Origin: Mycobacterium sp. SMC-2
GTDB lineage: Bacteria; Actinomycetota; Actinomycetes; Mycobacteriales; Mycobacteriaceae
Direction: 5' to 3'
Assembly (NCBI RefSeq): GCF_025263485.1
Contig: NZ_CP079863.1
Coordinates: 5,642,001-5,706,000 of the forward strand
Length of the DNA: 64,000 bases
Part shown: positions 47,954 to 56,727 of the stretch, piece after piece
Layout: each line of letters starts with the position of its first letter
How positions within the stretch are numbered: position 1 is the stretch's first letter
Made by a program: the position numbers and the translations under genes
The notes under the pieces: generated by a model
Told to the model about the DNA's origin: nothing
Seen by the model: only the letters and a program-made list of their open reading frames with translations
The model's database searches: none

Positions 47954-48874
47954 ATGAGATTCGCTGTCTATCTCCCAAACTGCATGAATGTCGCAGCGAT
48001 CACGCAGCCATGGGAGCAGCACCTCACGGGGCAGGACATCGCCCGGGTTGCGCAGACGGCCGAGCGCTTGGGCTATTCGATGGTGTTCCTGCCCGAGCAT
48101 TACCTGACGCCCACCGGGCACGTCGAGCTGTCCGGCAACCATTACTTCGATGCCACAACCGCCCAGGCGTTCATCGCCGGCGCCACATCGACGATCACCA
48201 TCGGTTCGATGGTGACCATCCTTCCCCTGCACAATCCCGTCATCGCGGCCAAGTCCATCGCGACGCTGGACTGGTTCAGCGGCGGCCGGTCCCAGGTCAC
48301 CGTGGGCGTGGGGTGGCTCAAGGAGGAATACGACGCGGTCGGCGTCCCGTTCGCCAAGCGAGGCCGCATCGCCGATGAGACCCTGGCCGCGATGTTTGAG
48401 CTCTGGCACAGCGACAGCCCTAGCTTCGAGGGCGAATTCGTCAGCTTCGACGAAGTGGCCTTCGGACCCAAGCCGGTCAGCCGACCCCACCCCGTCGTGT
48501 GGATGGGCGGCGACGCCGACGCGGTGCTGCGACGCGCCGCACGGTACGGGGACGGCTGGGCGCCCTGGCTGACCAAGCCCGAGGAACTGCCCGCCAAGAT
48601 GGACTACCTGCGCACTCAGCCCGGCTTCGACGGCCGGCCATTCTCGCTGTTCTACAGTCTCGCGGTGCTGTCCATCGGCCAGGAGCACGCCGTCATCGAC
48701 GATCCGAACGCGCAGTTCGGCCAGAGCGCGCAGCAGGTGATCGACAACTGCTGCAAGCTCGCCGAATTCGGCGTCACCGACACCTGGGTCAATCCGCCTG
48801 CACTCGACGACTTCAACGCGTACCTCGACCACATGCAGTGGGTCGCCGAAGAAGTGATCCCCAAAGTGGATTGA
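47954..48874 (+). CDS. LLM-class F420-dependent oxidoreductase
   Basis: A 306-residue luciferase-like protein. Features: MRFAVYLPN start, FLPEHYL, the SGGRSQVTVGVGWLKEEYDA region and PVVWMGGDADAVLRRAARYG, typical of mycobacterial F420-dependent LLM enzymes. It probably transfers hydride to or from F420 with an alcohol, ketone or enone as substrate; FMN-monooxygenase activity is a less likely alternative. ATG 47954 follows GAGGAAGGCG. Its promoter has two operators, a feature of no other gene here. Confidence 0.88.
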   Translation: MRFAVYLPNCMNVAAITQPWEQHLTGQDIARVAQTAERLGYSMVFLPEHYLTPTGHVELSGNHYFDATTAQAFIAGATSTITIGSMVTILPLHNPVIAAKSIATLDWFSGGRSQVTVGVGWLKEEYDAVGVPFAKRGRIADETLAAMFELWHSDSPSFEGEFVSFDEVAFGPKPVSRPHPVVWMGGDADAVLRRAARYGDGWAPWLTKPEELPAKMDYLRTQPGFDGRPFSLFYSLAVLSIGQEHAVIDDPNAQFGQSAQQVIDNCCKLAEFGVTDTWVNPPALDDFNAYLDHMQWVAEEVIPKVD

Positions 48875-49156
48875 ACTCCCCACGCCGGGGCGGCCGCTCG
48901 GCCGTCGAGGGTGCCCGTGAGCGGCCATAACGTCTCGACCGCGCGGTCCGTGCATCACCGACCGCGCCGATTTCAGCAGTCATTCAGAGCCGACATCGCT
49001 GCGGCGCCATGGGAACAGGTGACCGCAGTGACAGACCATCAACAACCCGCCGTTAGCTCGCGCAGTTCCCACTGAAGATCACGCGTGACGCTGGTCAGAC
49101 CACAACGTTCGACGTCGAGATCATCCATACCCTGCCTGTGACGCTGACCGACAACA

Positions 49157-49318
49157 ATGGAAAACCTCAACGGAATCGACTGGGACCTCCCCGACGATCC
49201 TCTCGTCCTCACCGAATGTGCAGCCCGCATCATTGCCCCGGACGAAACCATCGGCCACGGACACGTCGAGCGCAGCATCCGACGAAACCGCCTAACCAAA
49301 CCAGCGGCCCGCCAATAA
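49157..49318 (+). CDS. Small hypothetical protein
   Basis: A 53-residue frame (start MENLNGIDWDLPDDPLVLTE, end RRNRLTKPAARQ) with natural composition: an acidic head and basic tail. No clear ribosome-binding site. It ends 24 bp from the convergent P450 gene. The family is not recognised; the basic end could bind nucleic acid. The other 280 bases of this 468-bp gap hold nothing I can support. Confidence 0.35.
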   Translation: MENLNGIDWDLPDDPLVLTECAARIIAPDETIGHGHVERSIRRNRLTKPAARQ

Positions 49319-49342
49319 AACCGCTGCCCCAATTCCCTTGAT

Positions 49343-50515
49343 TCAGCTGATGACCAGCGGGACCGCGTCGAGGCTGAGCGTGCCGTTGGGCCACGGCACC
49401 TTTGGTTCGGCACCGTCGGCGAGCCGGTAGTCGGGGATCCGATTGTGCCATTCCTCGAGGATTAGCCGCAGCTCCAGCCGCGCCAAGTGGGAGCCGAGGC
49501 ACCGGTGCGGACCGCGGCCGAACGCGAAGTGCGGTGGACACTTTTCGAGATGGACCTGGTCAACTTCGCCGTACTGCTGCGGATCATGGTTGGCGCAACC
49601 GTAACTGATCAGCACATCGGTGTCCTTGGCCACGAAGCTGCCGGCGACCTCGACGTCTTGGGTAGCAACGCGGGGGGCGAACGGCACCGGCGGATCGACG
49701 CGCAACTGCTCCTCGATGAAGTACGGGATCAGCGAGTAATCGCCCGCGATCTTGGCCCGCATCTCGGCATCGACCCCGAGGCGGGCAAACGAGAAGCCGA
49801 GTGCGGCGGTGACGGTGTCCAACCCCGCCAGCACGAAAAGAAAACACAGACCGAGTATTTCGGCGTCGGTCATACCGCCTTCGTCGTGCAGGTGGATCAA
49901 CTCGGACAGCAGATCGTCGCCGTCGGTGTTGGAACGTCGCTCGGCGATGTGCTCGCTGAGGTAGGTGTAGAGCTCCAGGGCATGCTGAAGCACCTCCGGC
50001 GTCGGCTCGGCGCTGCCCGGATCGGTGAATTGCAGGATGGAATCCTTCCACCGCACCAGCCTGTCGCGATCCTCCAGCGGCAGCCCGAACAAGGTCAGGA
50101 AGACCTGGGAGGGGAAGGGAACAGCCAGATCCGCGACGAATTCGCACTCCCCCTTGATCTTGATCGCATCGATCAGCTCGCCGGCCTGTTTACGCAACTC
50201 GGACTCGCGCTCGGCCATCTTGCGCGGACTGAAGAACGGATCCAGCAGGCGCCGGAACCGGGTGTGGTCGGGTGGGTCGATCGCGATCGGAACCATCGGC
50301 ACCGGACTGCCAATGCGGTCGAAAGCCCTTGCTGACGAGAAGATCTCGGGATGCTTGGCCGCGAAATCGGCGGCCGCTGCACTGGCCATGACGGCCTGTT
50401 CCCCGCTTCGAACCACCTCGCCGCGTTCGTGCAGCTCTCGCCAGGCGCGGGCGCGATCCTCGCTGAAGGGAAGGGCATCGACGCTGAACTCCGCTTCCCT
50501 GGTGACGTCGACCAT
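49343..50515 (-). CDS. Cytochrome P450
   Basis: A 390-residue soluble bacterial P450. The I-helix oxygen-activation motif is LAGLDTVTAALG, the E-x-x-R motif is EEQLR, and the heme loop FGRGPHRCLG carries the axial Cys. ATG 50515 follows GAGAGGAAG. It should hydroxylate a hydrophobic substrate with electrons from a ferredoxin, not encoded nearby. It is divergent from a TetR gene with operator site 6 between them. Confidence 0.92.
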   Translation of the reverse strand: MVDVTREAEFSVDALPFSEDRARAWRELHERGEVVRSGEQAVMASAAAADFAAKHPEIFSSARAFDRIGSPVPMVPIAIDPPDHTRFRRLLDPFFSPRKMAERESELRKQAGELIDAIKIKGECEFVADLAVPFPSQVFLTLFGLPLEDRDRLVRWKDSILQFTDPGSAEPTPEVLQHALELYTYLSEHIAERRSNTDGDDLLSELIHLHDEGGMTDAEILGLCFLFVLAGLDTVTAALGFSFARLGVDAEMRAKIAGDYSLIPYFIEEQLRVDPPVPFAPRVATQDVEVAGSFVAKDTDVLISYGCANHDPQQYGEVDQVHLEKCPPHFAFGRGPHRCLGSHLARLELRLILEEWHNRIPDYRLADGAEPKVPWPNGTLSLDAVPLVIS

Positions 50516-50569
50516 GGACGTTACTTCCTCTCGTTAACCGGCGGCCCCGACCTGCCGAAAAGACGAACG

Positions 50570-50585
50570 TGACAGTAGACTGTCA
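50570..50585. promoter_or_regulatory. Recurrent 16-bp operator, site 6
   Basis: TGACAGT-AG-ACTGTCA, a perfect palindrome between the divergent P450 (50515) and TetR (50690) genes. This placement is typical of a TetR protein controlling itself and its neighbour. Confidence 0.72.
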
Positions 50586-50689
50586 GTCTTGGCAAGTATC
50601 GTTGGAGCACCGAACGCTGTCAACGACCCTCGATAGACCTGCCGCCGCGGTACTGTCTTGAGTAACCGATCACGCGGGAGGAATGACCG

Positions 50690-51280
50690 ATGGCGCGGGG
50701 CGATCGTTCGCCGCGAAACGAACATGCGGACCGGACCAGGTCGGCGCTGCTCGATGCCGCCCTGGACCTCTTCAGCGCACATGGCTACGACGAGATCACC
50801 ACCGAGGAAATCGCCGAGGCCGCGGGAGTGTCGCCGCGGACGTTCTTTCGCTACTTCCCCACGAAGGAGTCGGTGCTGTTCTCCGGGGAATACGATTTCA
50901 TCCACGCCTTCAGCGCGGTCTATCTCGGCCGGGACGAGTCCTTGTCGGACTACGAGGCGATGGCGGAGTCGTTCGCCCTACTGGCACCGGGGCTCAAGCG
51001 CATCCGAAAGCGGATCGGTCAGTATCATGAGGCGGTCGCGTCATCGCTGGTGCTACTCGGGCGCGAGCACAGGAACCACGACGCCAATGCCCACACCGTG
51101 GCGAGGGTGATCGCCGAGCGGCGCGGGCTGCCGTCCCCCGACGGCGAGTGCCGACTGCTCGCAGCGATCGGCATGATGCTCGTAGACCGCGCCATCAAGC
51201 AATGGTTGTCGGCCCCTAATACCGGGCTCGACGATCTCATCCGGCAAGAGTTCGCCGCGCTGCCCGCGCTGGTGAAGTGA
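50690..51280 (+). CDS. TetR family regulator, best candidate for the TGACAGT regulon
   Basis: A 196-residue TetR protein with HTH ITTEEIAEAAGVSPRTFFRY followed by FPTKESVLF at about residues 30-65. ATG 50690 follows GGGAGGAATGACCG. Operator site 6 lies in its promoter, and five related sites precede other catabolic units, so it may be the master repressor released by a pathway acyl-CoA. That link is inferred from position alone. An IS110 element has inserted just downstream. Confidence 0.88.
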   Translation: MARGDRSPRNEHADRTRSALLDAALDLFSAHGYDEITTEEIAEAAGVSPRTFFRYFPTKESVLFSGEYDFIHAFSAVYLGRDESLSDYEAMAESFALLAPGLKRIRKRIGQYHEAVASSLVLLGREHRNHDANAHTVARVIAERRGLPSPDGECRLLAAIGMMLVDRAIKQWLSAPNTGLDDLIRQEFAALPALVK

Positions 51281-51294
51281 GACCGGGAACCGGG

Positions 51295-51571
51295 ATCAAC
51301 CGGCCTCGAGCTGCCCGACACACTCCACGTGAGCCCCAAGTTCCGTTCCCGGGACGCCTCGCAGGCGTGAAAATGGGCTAGGGTTGCCCGTCGACGCCGA
51401 CGTTTCCTTGGGACCAGTGAGCCCGCACGTGAGCCTGGGCGCCGGGGCCCGACCTGGAAGGGTCACGCACTGTTGCTTCGAGCACGCCGGTCAGAATTTC
51501 GGTTCCCTTTGACCGAGGCCCCCGGGCAGCCCGCTGCCAGAGTGCGTCAACTCGATTGGAGGGCAAGCGAA
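51295..51571 (+). ncRNA. Candidate bridge-RNA region in the left end of the IS110 element
   Basis: About 277 bp without a gene lie before the IS110 transposase. IS110-family elements are known to make a structured bridge RNA from such an end. Visible structure: hairpin ACGCCT-CGC-AGGCGT (51354-51368), hairpin CGTCG-ACGC-CGACG (51389-51402), a longer pairing CGTGA...TCACG around GGCGCCGGGGCCC (51429-51461), and the direct repeat CACGTGAGCC at 51326 and 51426. The exact RNA ends and guide loops cannot be set by eye. Confidence 0.4.
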
Positions 51572-52915
51572 TTGAAACGGAAACAGGCGCCGGTGCCGGA
51601 GGAGATTCCCGACGCCGAGCACGAGTTGGTCATCGAGCGGGTGTGCGCCGTCGACGTGGCCAAGGCGTTCGGCAAGGTGTGCGTGCGCACTCCGCGGGAG
51701 CGTCGGCGGGTCAGCAAGGTCTGGGACGTGGAGGCCACCACGGGTGCAGTCAGCGAGCTGGCCGCCCAGCTCACCGAGCTGGGTATCGAGAAGGTCACGA
51801 TCGAGTCGACGTCGGACTATTGGCGGATCTGGTATTACCTGCTGGAGGCGGCCGGGCTCGACGTGCAGCTGGTTAACGCCCGTGATGTGAAGAACGTGCC
51901 GGGACGGCCCAAAACGGACAAGCTCGATGCAGTTTGGCTGGCCAAGCTGACCGAGAAAGGGCTGCTGCGACCGTCGTTCGTGCCGCCGGCCCCGATCCGG
52001 CAGCTACGTGACTACACCCGGCTGCGGGTGGATCTGACCCGGGAACGGTCCCGATACTGGCAGCGGCTGGAGAAACTGCTCGAAGACGCCCTAATCAAGC
52101 TGTCGTCGGTGGCCTCCACGCTCAACACGCTCTCGGCGCGAGACATCATCGAAGCATTGATCGCCGGCGAACGTGACCCCCGCCGGCTCGCCGACTTGGC
52201 CCGGGCTCGGATGAAGACCAAACGCCCAGCGCTGATCAAGGCACTCGACGGGCGCTTTGATGACCACCACGGCGAACTGGCGCGGATGCTGCTCGACCAG
52301 ATCGACACCCTCACCGCGCAGATCGACACGCTGACCACCCGCATCGACGACCTGTTGGTGGCCGCCCAACCCAGTGAGAACGACAGCGGCGGGAACCCGA
52401 CCGGCCACACCACGGCTGGTAGCGGGCTGTCCACCGTCGAACGCCTCGAGGAAATCCCCGGCATCGGCTCGACCGGAGCGCAGATCATCCTGGCTGAAAT
52501 CGGCCTGGATATGACCCAATTCCCCACTGCCGCACACTTGGTGTCGTGGGCGAAACTGTGCCCGCGCACCATCCAGTCCGGACCTGTGACACGCGGCGGC
52601 AAAACCGGCAAGGGCAACCCCTACCTCAAGGGTGCACTCGGTGAGGCCGCCGCAGCGGCGGCCAAGACCGATACCTTCCTGGGCGAACGCTACCGGCGCA
52701 TCGTCAAACGCCGCGGCAAGCTCAAAGCACTGGTCGCGGTCGCCCGCTCCATCCTCGTCATCGTCTGGCAGTTGCTCTCCGACCCATCGGCCCGATTCCG
52801 CGACCTCGGATCCGACTACCACACCAGCCGGATCAACGTCGAACGCCGGATGCGTAATCACATCGCCCAACTCACCGCACTGGGCTACCGCGTCACCGTC
52901 GAACCCGCCGCCTGA
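51572..52915 (+). CDS. IS110-family transposase (DEDD recombinase)
   Basis: A 447-residue transposase with the N-terminal RuvC-like DEDD domain (VCAVDVAKAFG, TIESTSDYW, RPKTDKLDAVWLAKL), a coiled-coil middle (LLDQIDTLTAQIDTLTTRID) and the C-terminal Tnp domain (IPGIGSTGAQIILAEIG; LVSWAKLCPRTIQSG with the likely catalytic Ser). All key residues look intact. TTG 51572 has GGAGGG eight bases upstream and is preferred; the frame from 51473 would run into the probable RNA region. The element ends are not defined. Confidence 0.88.
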   Translation: MKRKQAPVPEEIPDAEHELVIERVCAVDVAKAFGKVCVRTPRERRRVSKVWDVEATTGAVSELAAQLTELGIEKVTIESTSDYWRIWYYLLEAAGLDVQLVNARDVKNVPGRPKTDKLDAVWLAKLTEKGLLRPSFVPPAPIRQLRDYTRLRVDLTRERSRYWQRLEKLLEDALIKLSSVASTLNTLSARDIIEALIAGERDPRRLADLARARMKTKRPALIKALDGRFDDHHGELARMLLDQIDTLTAQIDTLTTRIDDLLVAAQPSENDSGGNPTGHTTAGSGLSTVERLEEIPGIGSTGAQIILAEIGLDMTQFPTAAHLVSWAKLCPRTIQSGPVTRGGKTGKGNPYLKGALGEAAAAAAKTDTFLGERYRRIVKRRGKLKALVAVARSILVIVWQLLSDPSARFRDLGSDYHTSRINVERRMRNHIAQLTALGYRVTVEPAA

Positions 52916-52984
52916 GCCGCCTCACACCGCCACAACGTAACCGCGCTCCGCACGCTCTGCGCGGGGCTGGCTGACGCCCGTCAC

Positions 52985-53137
52985 TCACCCCCGGTATTTT
53001 CCGGTCAGGTAGACGTAGCCGGCGAACAGCACACCTATCGCCCCGAGGAACGACGAGAAGCGCACCGGCCGAAGGGTTTGATTGGCACCTATCGCGGCGG
53101 CCCCGACGTGTCGCGGCCCTTCGCTGTGTCGCTGCAT
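52985..53137 (-). CDS. Small single-pass membrane protein
   Basis: A 50-residue protein: basic head (MQRHSEGPRHVG), one transmembrane helix (FSSFLGAIGVLFAGYVYLTG) and the end KYRG. ATG 53137 follows AGAGAGG. It lies between the IS110 element and the dioxygenase gene, divergent from the latter. Family not recognised, but the ribosome-binding site plus helix make it a good candidate gene. Confidence 0.55.
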   Translation of the reverse strand: MQRHSEGPRHVGAAAIGANQTLRPVRFSSFLGAIGVLFAGYVYLTGKYRG

Positions 53138-53216
53138 CGACCTCTCTACCCCGCGGTTGGACCGGCGGCAGACGCCGTTCTAACATGTGTGTCACTTATG
53201 CGATGAGGTGGCGTCT

Positions 53217-54080
53217 GTGATTTCTGATCGGCGGCTGGTGGTCTGCGCAAGCCATAGTCCGGGCAAGGAGCGCGACGTCGAGCAGGCGTTCGGGCAGAAG
53301 TTCCGAGCGGCGCTGGCGTCGGCCGCCGACGACGTCCGCCAGTTCGATCCCGACTTGGTGATCGTGTTCGGCGGTGATCACCGCCGAGCGTTCCGGCAGG
53401 TAGTGCCAACATTCGGCGTGGCGCTGTCCGCGTCGATCATCGCCGAAGGGCGTCATCCCGCCGGCGATCTGCAGGTTGCATCCGGACTGGCCCGCGAACT
53501 CTGCGAACACCTGCTTACTATGGGCTTCGACATCGCGGTGTGCCGTGGCATCGGACTGGATCATGCATTCGCCCAACCGATTCGAGACCTGGTTGGTGCA
53601 CTGGATGCCAAGCCGGTCATCCCGGTGCCGGTGAATTGCGCAACCGCCCCACTGCCGACGGGGTGTCGGGTGGCTGAGTTTGGGGCGGCGGTCGGGCGAT
53701 TCCTCGACGGTGTCGACCAGCGAGTGCTTGTGATCGGGACGGGCGGGCTATCACATTCACCGCCGAGCCTGGAGGTCGACACCTATGACCTCAGCGACGA
53801 GGAACGGGCACGGTTGATCGCCGACGGAATGGCGGAAGCGCGCACGAAAATCCGCCCGGACTGGGATGCCGAAGTGCTGCACGCGATGTCGACGTGGGAC
53901 GTCTCGGCGCTGGCGCGGCTGGTGGACACCGCCCACGCGCGGGCCGGCGCCGGTGCCAACGAGGTCCGGACGTGGGTTGCCGCCGGCGCGGCCGGCGGGG
54001 GGCGGCCAGTTCGACCACTGGTCTACGAGCCGGTTCCGGAGTGGATCACCGGCATGGCCGTCGCCACCTCTCGGAGTTGA
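53217..54080 (+). CDS. Class III extradiol ring-cleavage dioxygenase (MhpB-like)
   Basis: A 287-residue LigB-type dioxygenase related to 2,3-dihydroxyphenylpropionate 1,2-dioxygenase. Iron-site and active-site motifs follow MhpB in order: CASHSPG, VIVFGGDHRRAF, GLDHAFAQP, GTGGLSHSPPS and EVRTWVAAGAA before PVPEWITG. It should open a catechol ring next to the hydroxyls. GTG 53217 follows GAGGTGG; a GTG at 53187 is upstream in frame. No ring-fission hydrolase is beside it; a CoA-transferase gene follows 63 bp later. Confidence 0.87.
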   Translation: MISDRRLVVCASHSPGKERDVEQAFGQKFRAALASAADDVRQFDPDLVIVFGGDHRRAFRQVVPTFGVALSASIIAEGRHPAGDLQVASGLARELCEHLLTMGFDIAVCRGIGLDHAFAQPIRDLVGALDAKPVIPVPVNCATAPLPTGCRVAEFGAAVGRFLDGVDQRVLVIGTGGLSHSPPSLEVDTYDLSDEERARLIADGMAEARTKIRPDWDAEVLHAMSTWDVSALARLVDTAHARAGAGANEVRTWVAAGAAGGGRPVRPLVYEPVPEWITGMAVATSRS

Positions 54081-54143
54081 GGCACCCCGACGGGCGGGTC
54101 ACCAAGCCGCACCGCCCAGAAGCAAATCTGACAGTATGTACAC

Positions 54144-55358
54144 ATGTCGCGACACGCTGACGATCCGACCGGGGCGCCGTTGGCGGGCATCACGGTGGTG
54201 AGTCTGGAACAAGCCGTGGCGGCTCCGTATGCCACGCGCCAACTCGCCGACCTCGGCGCTCGGGTGATCAAGGTCGAGCGCCCCGATGGTGGTGATTTCG
54301 CCCGCGGCTACGACCGCACCGTGCATGGCCAGTCGAGCTACTTCGTGTGGCTCAACCGCGGCAAGCAGTCGCTGACGCTGGACCTCAAACAACCCGCGGG
54401 CAGGCAGGTCGTGCATCGCCTCCTGGACAGCGCGGACATCCTCGTGCAAAATCTGGCGCCGGGCGCCTCGGCTCGGCTGGGCCTGGACGCCACCTCTGTC
54501 GGGAAGCGCCATCCGGACGTGATCGCCTGCACGATAACCGGTTACGGCGAGAGCGGCCCATGGCGCGACCGCAAAGCCTACGACCTGCTGGTACAGGCCG
54601 AGGCCGGCCTGTTGTCGATCACCGGCTCCCCGGCGGAGGCGGCTCGGACCGGTGTCTCAATCGCCGACATCGCCGCCGGAATGTTTGCGTTTTCCGGGCT
54701 TCTCAGCGCGCTGTACGTGCGTGCCACCACCGGTGAGGTGCGACCGGTATCGGTGTCGTTGCTCGACGCGCTGGCCGAATGGATGGGACAACCGCTGTAC
54801 TACGGTCACTACGGCACTCAACAATCCCCGCGCACGGGTGCCCGCCACGCAACCATCGCCCCGTACGGTCCCTTCATCGCCGGCGACGGCGGCACGGTGC
54901 TGCTGGCGGTTCAGAATCAGCCGGAGTGGCAGCGGCTGTGTGAGTTCGTGTTGGGCAGACCTGAACTGGTGCATGATGCCCGCTTTGCGGCCAACCCCGA
55001 CCGGGTGGCGCACCGCGAGGAGCTGGAGTCGATCATCACCGCTGCGATCGCTTCGCTGACCGCTGACGAATTTCAGCGTCGGCTCGACGAGGCCGGTGTG
55101 GCCACGGCACGGATCAACGACGTCGAACAGGTGTGGAACCATCCGGTGCTGGCCGGGCGGGACCGCTGGCGGCGGTTCAACACACCCGGCGGCCCGGCGG
55201 AGGCGCTTATCCCGCCGGCCACATTGGCCGGCGTGCAGGCACGAATCGGCGACGTGCCCGCGCTCGGTGCACACAGCCGAATGATCTTGGAGGGGTTGGG
55301 TTTCTCTTGTGAGGAAATCGCTGAGCTGGCCCGAACGCGCGTCACCACGTTCTCCTGA
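54144..55358 (+). CDS. CaiB/BaiF family III CoA-transferase
   Basis: A 404-residue single-domain CoA-transferase with SLEQAVAAPYATRQLADLGA, ARVIKVERPDGGDFARGY, GYGESGPWRDRKAYDLLVQA and the AGMFAFSGLL helix. It moves CoA onto a carboxylic acid, formyl/succinyl-CoA style. ATG 54144 lies directly after a TGACAGTATG half-site and has no ribosome-binding site, so the mRNA may be leaderless. It converges with the double-TetR gene, 16 bp apart. Confidence 0.9.
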   Translation: MSRHADDPTGAPLAGITVVSLEQAVAAPYATRQLADLGARVIKVERPDGGDFARGYDRTVHGQSSYFVWLNRGKQSLTLDLKQPAGRQVVHRLLDSADILVQNLAPGASARLGLDATSVGKRHPDVIACTITGYGESGPWRDRKAYDLLVQAEAGLLSITGSPAEAARTGVSIADIAAGMFAFSGLLSALYVRATTGEVRPVSVSLLDALAEWMGQPLYYGHYGTQQSPRTGARHATIAPYGPFIAGDGGTVLLAVQNQPEWQRLCEFVLGRPELVHDARFAANPDRVAHREELESIITAAIASLTADEFQRRLDEAGVATARINDVEQVWNHPVLAGRDRWRRFNTPGGPAEALIPPATLAGVQARIGDVPALGAHSRMILEGLGFSCEEIAELARTRVTTFS

Positions 55359-55374
55359 TCGGGGAATGGCTAAT

Positions 55375-56715
55375 CTAGGCGGCCGCCCCGAAGAATCCCC
55401 GCCGCAGACAACTCAGCAGCAGGTCGACGACCTTGTCGCCGCTGATCGGCGCGGGCAGATCCAGCGCGGCCTGCGGGACCCTGGTCACCAGGGCGCGAAC
55501 GATGACCGCCGAGATGATCGGATCGAACGGGTAGGGGCCTGGGTGCTGTATCAGCATCGTCGCCACGCCGATATCCATCAGCACCTGGCCGTTGTCGCCG
55601 AGGGCGATCACCGTCGGGTCATCGGTGGTGTTCTCCACCCACACGTCGATGCAGCCCGAGTAGCGATCGTAGAAATCGATGTAGGCGCTCAGCCAGTGCC
55701 GCAACGTCGGCACATCCGCCAGCGGGTCGATGCTGGCGATCTGGTCGGCGAACGCCTTAGCGGCGTCATAGATTTCGGCGGCTGTGGCCACCAGCAGATC
55801 CTGCTTGTCTCGGAAGTACTTGTAAAAGGTGCCCCGCGCGACCGCCGCCGCATCGACGATGTCGTCCACGCTGGTGCGCCGGTAGCCCCGTTCGCGGAAC
55901 TGCGCCGCGCCCGCGTCGGCCAGCGCGACAATGGTAGCGACGGCGCGCTGGCTCAGCGCGGCGCTGCGCTCGGTGATCGACAAGCCGGTGATGTCCGGCG
56001 CCGGCGGCACCACGACGGAAGCCACCCCGCGAGCCGGGTCTGTGACTGTGTGCAACCGCAGGCTCGACAGGACCGCGGTTGGCGTTTCGGGGAACAGCAC
56101 CAGTTGTAGGAACACCGACAAGGTGTCCATCACTTGCTTGGCGCTGTATCCGTAAGCGCGCCCGGTGTGGACGTAGAGGTTGACCCGGTGCACCAGCGCG
56201 GTCATCGTCATCGCCGCAACTTCCGGATCGATGCCGCGCACACCGGAGGCGGCCAGCCGCTCGGCGATGCGGTGGTTGTAGCTGCGCACGAAGCCCGCGA
56301 TCGTCGGGCCCACCTTGGTGTCCGACGATGCGATCGCGGTCCATTGGATGAACATCGTGGAGTACTTCTCGAACACCCAGCTCCACTCGCCCAACCACCA
56401 ATTCAGGTTGTCGAAGCCCACCTCATCGGGTCCTAGTGGGCCGATTCGGCGGGCGACCCGGAACAGCGCACTGCCGCACTCGTCGAGCAGTTCCAGGAAT
56501 ATTTCGTCTTTGCCCTGAAAGTACTGATAGAGCGTGGCGCGGGAGACGCCCGCGGCCTTGGCGATCGCATCGACGGAGGTGTCGAAGAATCCGAGGCGGC
56601 CGAACAGCTCGAGTGACACCTCGGCGATCCGGTTGCGCGTGGTGGCGCCCCGGATGCCGACCGCCGGGCTGGACGGTCCGTAGCTGGCTCGGCGGACGAT
56701 CGACGCATCGGACAT
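55375..56715 (-). CDS. Double TetR regulator (two DNA-binding domains)
   Basis: A 446-residue protein made of two TetR units. The first HTH is VDAIAKAAGVSRATLYQY with FQGKDEIFLELL (about residues 45-75); the second is VDDIVDAAAVARGTFYKY with FRDKQDLLV (about 270-305). The same arrangement is known in Mce3R of M. tuberculosis, which acts without needing a symmetric dimer. It starts 12 bp after the dehydratase gene and is probably in the same transcript, so it may control the dehydratase, ALDH and CoA-transferase genes around it. It is somewhat longer than Mce3R (406 residues), so orthology is not claimed. Confidence 0.88.
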   Translation of the reverse strand: MSDASIVRRASYGPSSPAVGIRGATTRNRIAEVSLELFGRLGFFDTSVDAIAKAAGVSRATLYQYFQGKDEIFLELLDECGSALFRVARRIGPLGPDEVGFDNLNWWLGEWSWVFEKYSTMFIQWTAIASSDTKVGPTIAGFVRSYNHRIAERLAASGVRGIDPEVAAMTMTALVHRVNLYVHTGRAYGYSAKQVMDTLSVFLQLVLFPETPTAVLSSLRLHTVTDPARGVASVVVPPAPDITGLSITERSAALSQRAVATIVALADAGAAQFRERGYRRTSVDDIVDAAAVARGTFYKYFRDKQDLLVATAAEIYDAAKAFADQIASIDPLADVPTLRHWLSAYIDFYDRYSGCIDVWVENTTDDPTVIALGDNGQVLMDIGVATMLIQHPGPYPFDPIISAVIVRALVTRVPQAALDLPAPISGDKVVDLLLSCLRRGFFGAAA

Positions 56716-56727
56716 GGCCTGACCAGC

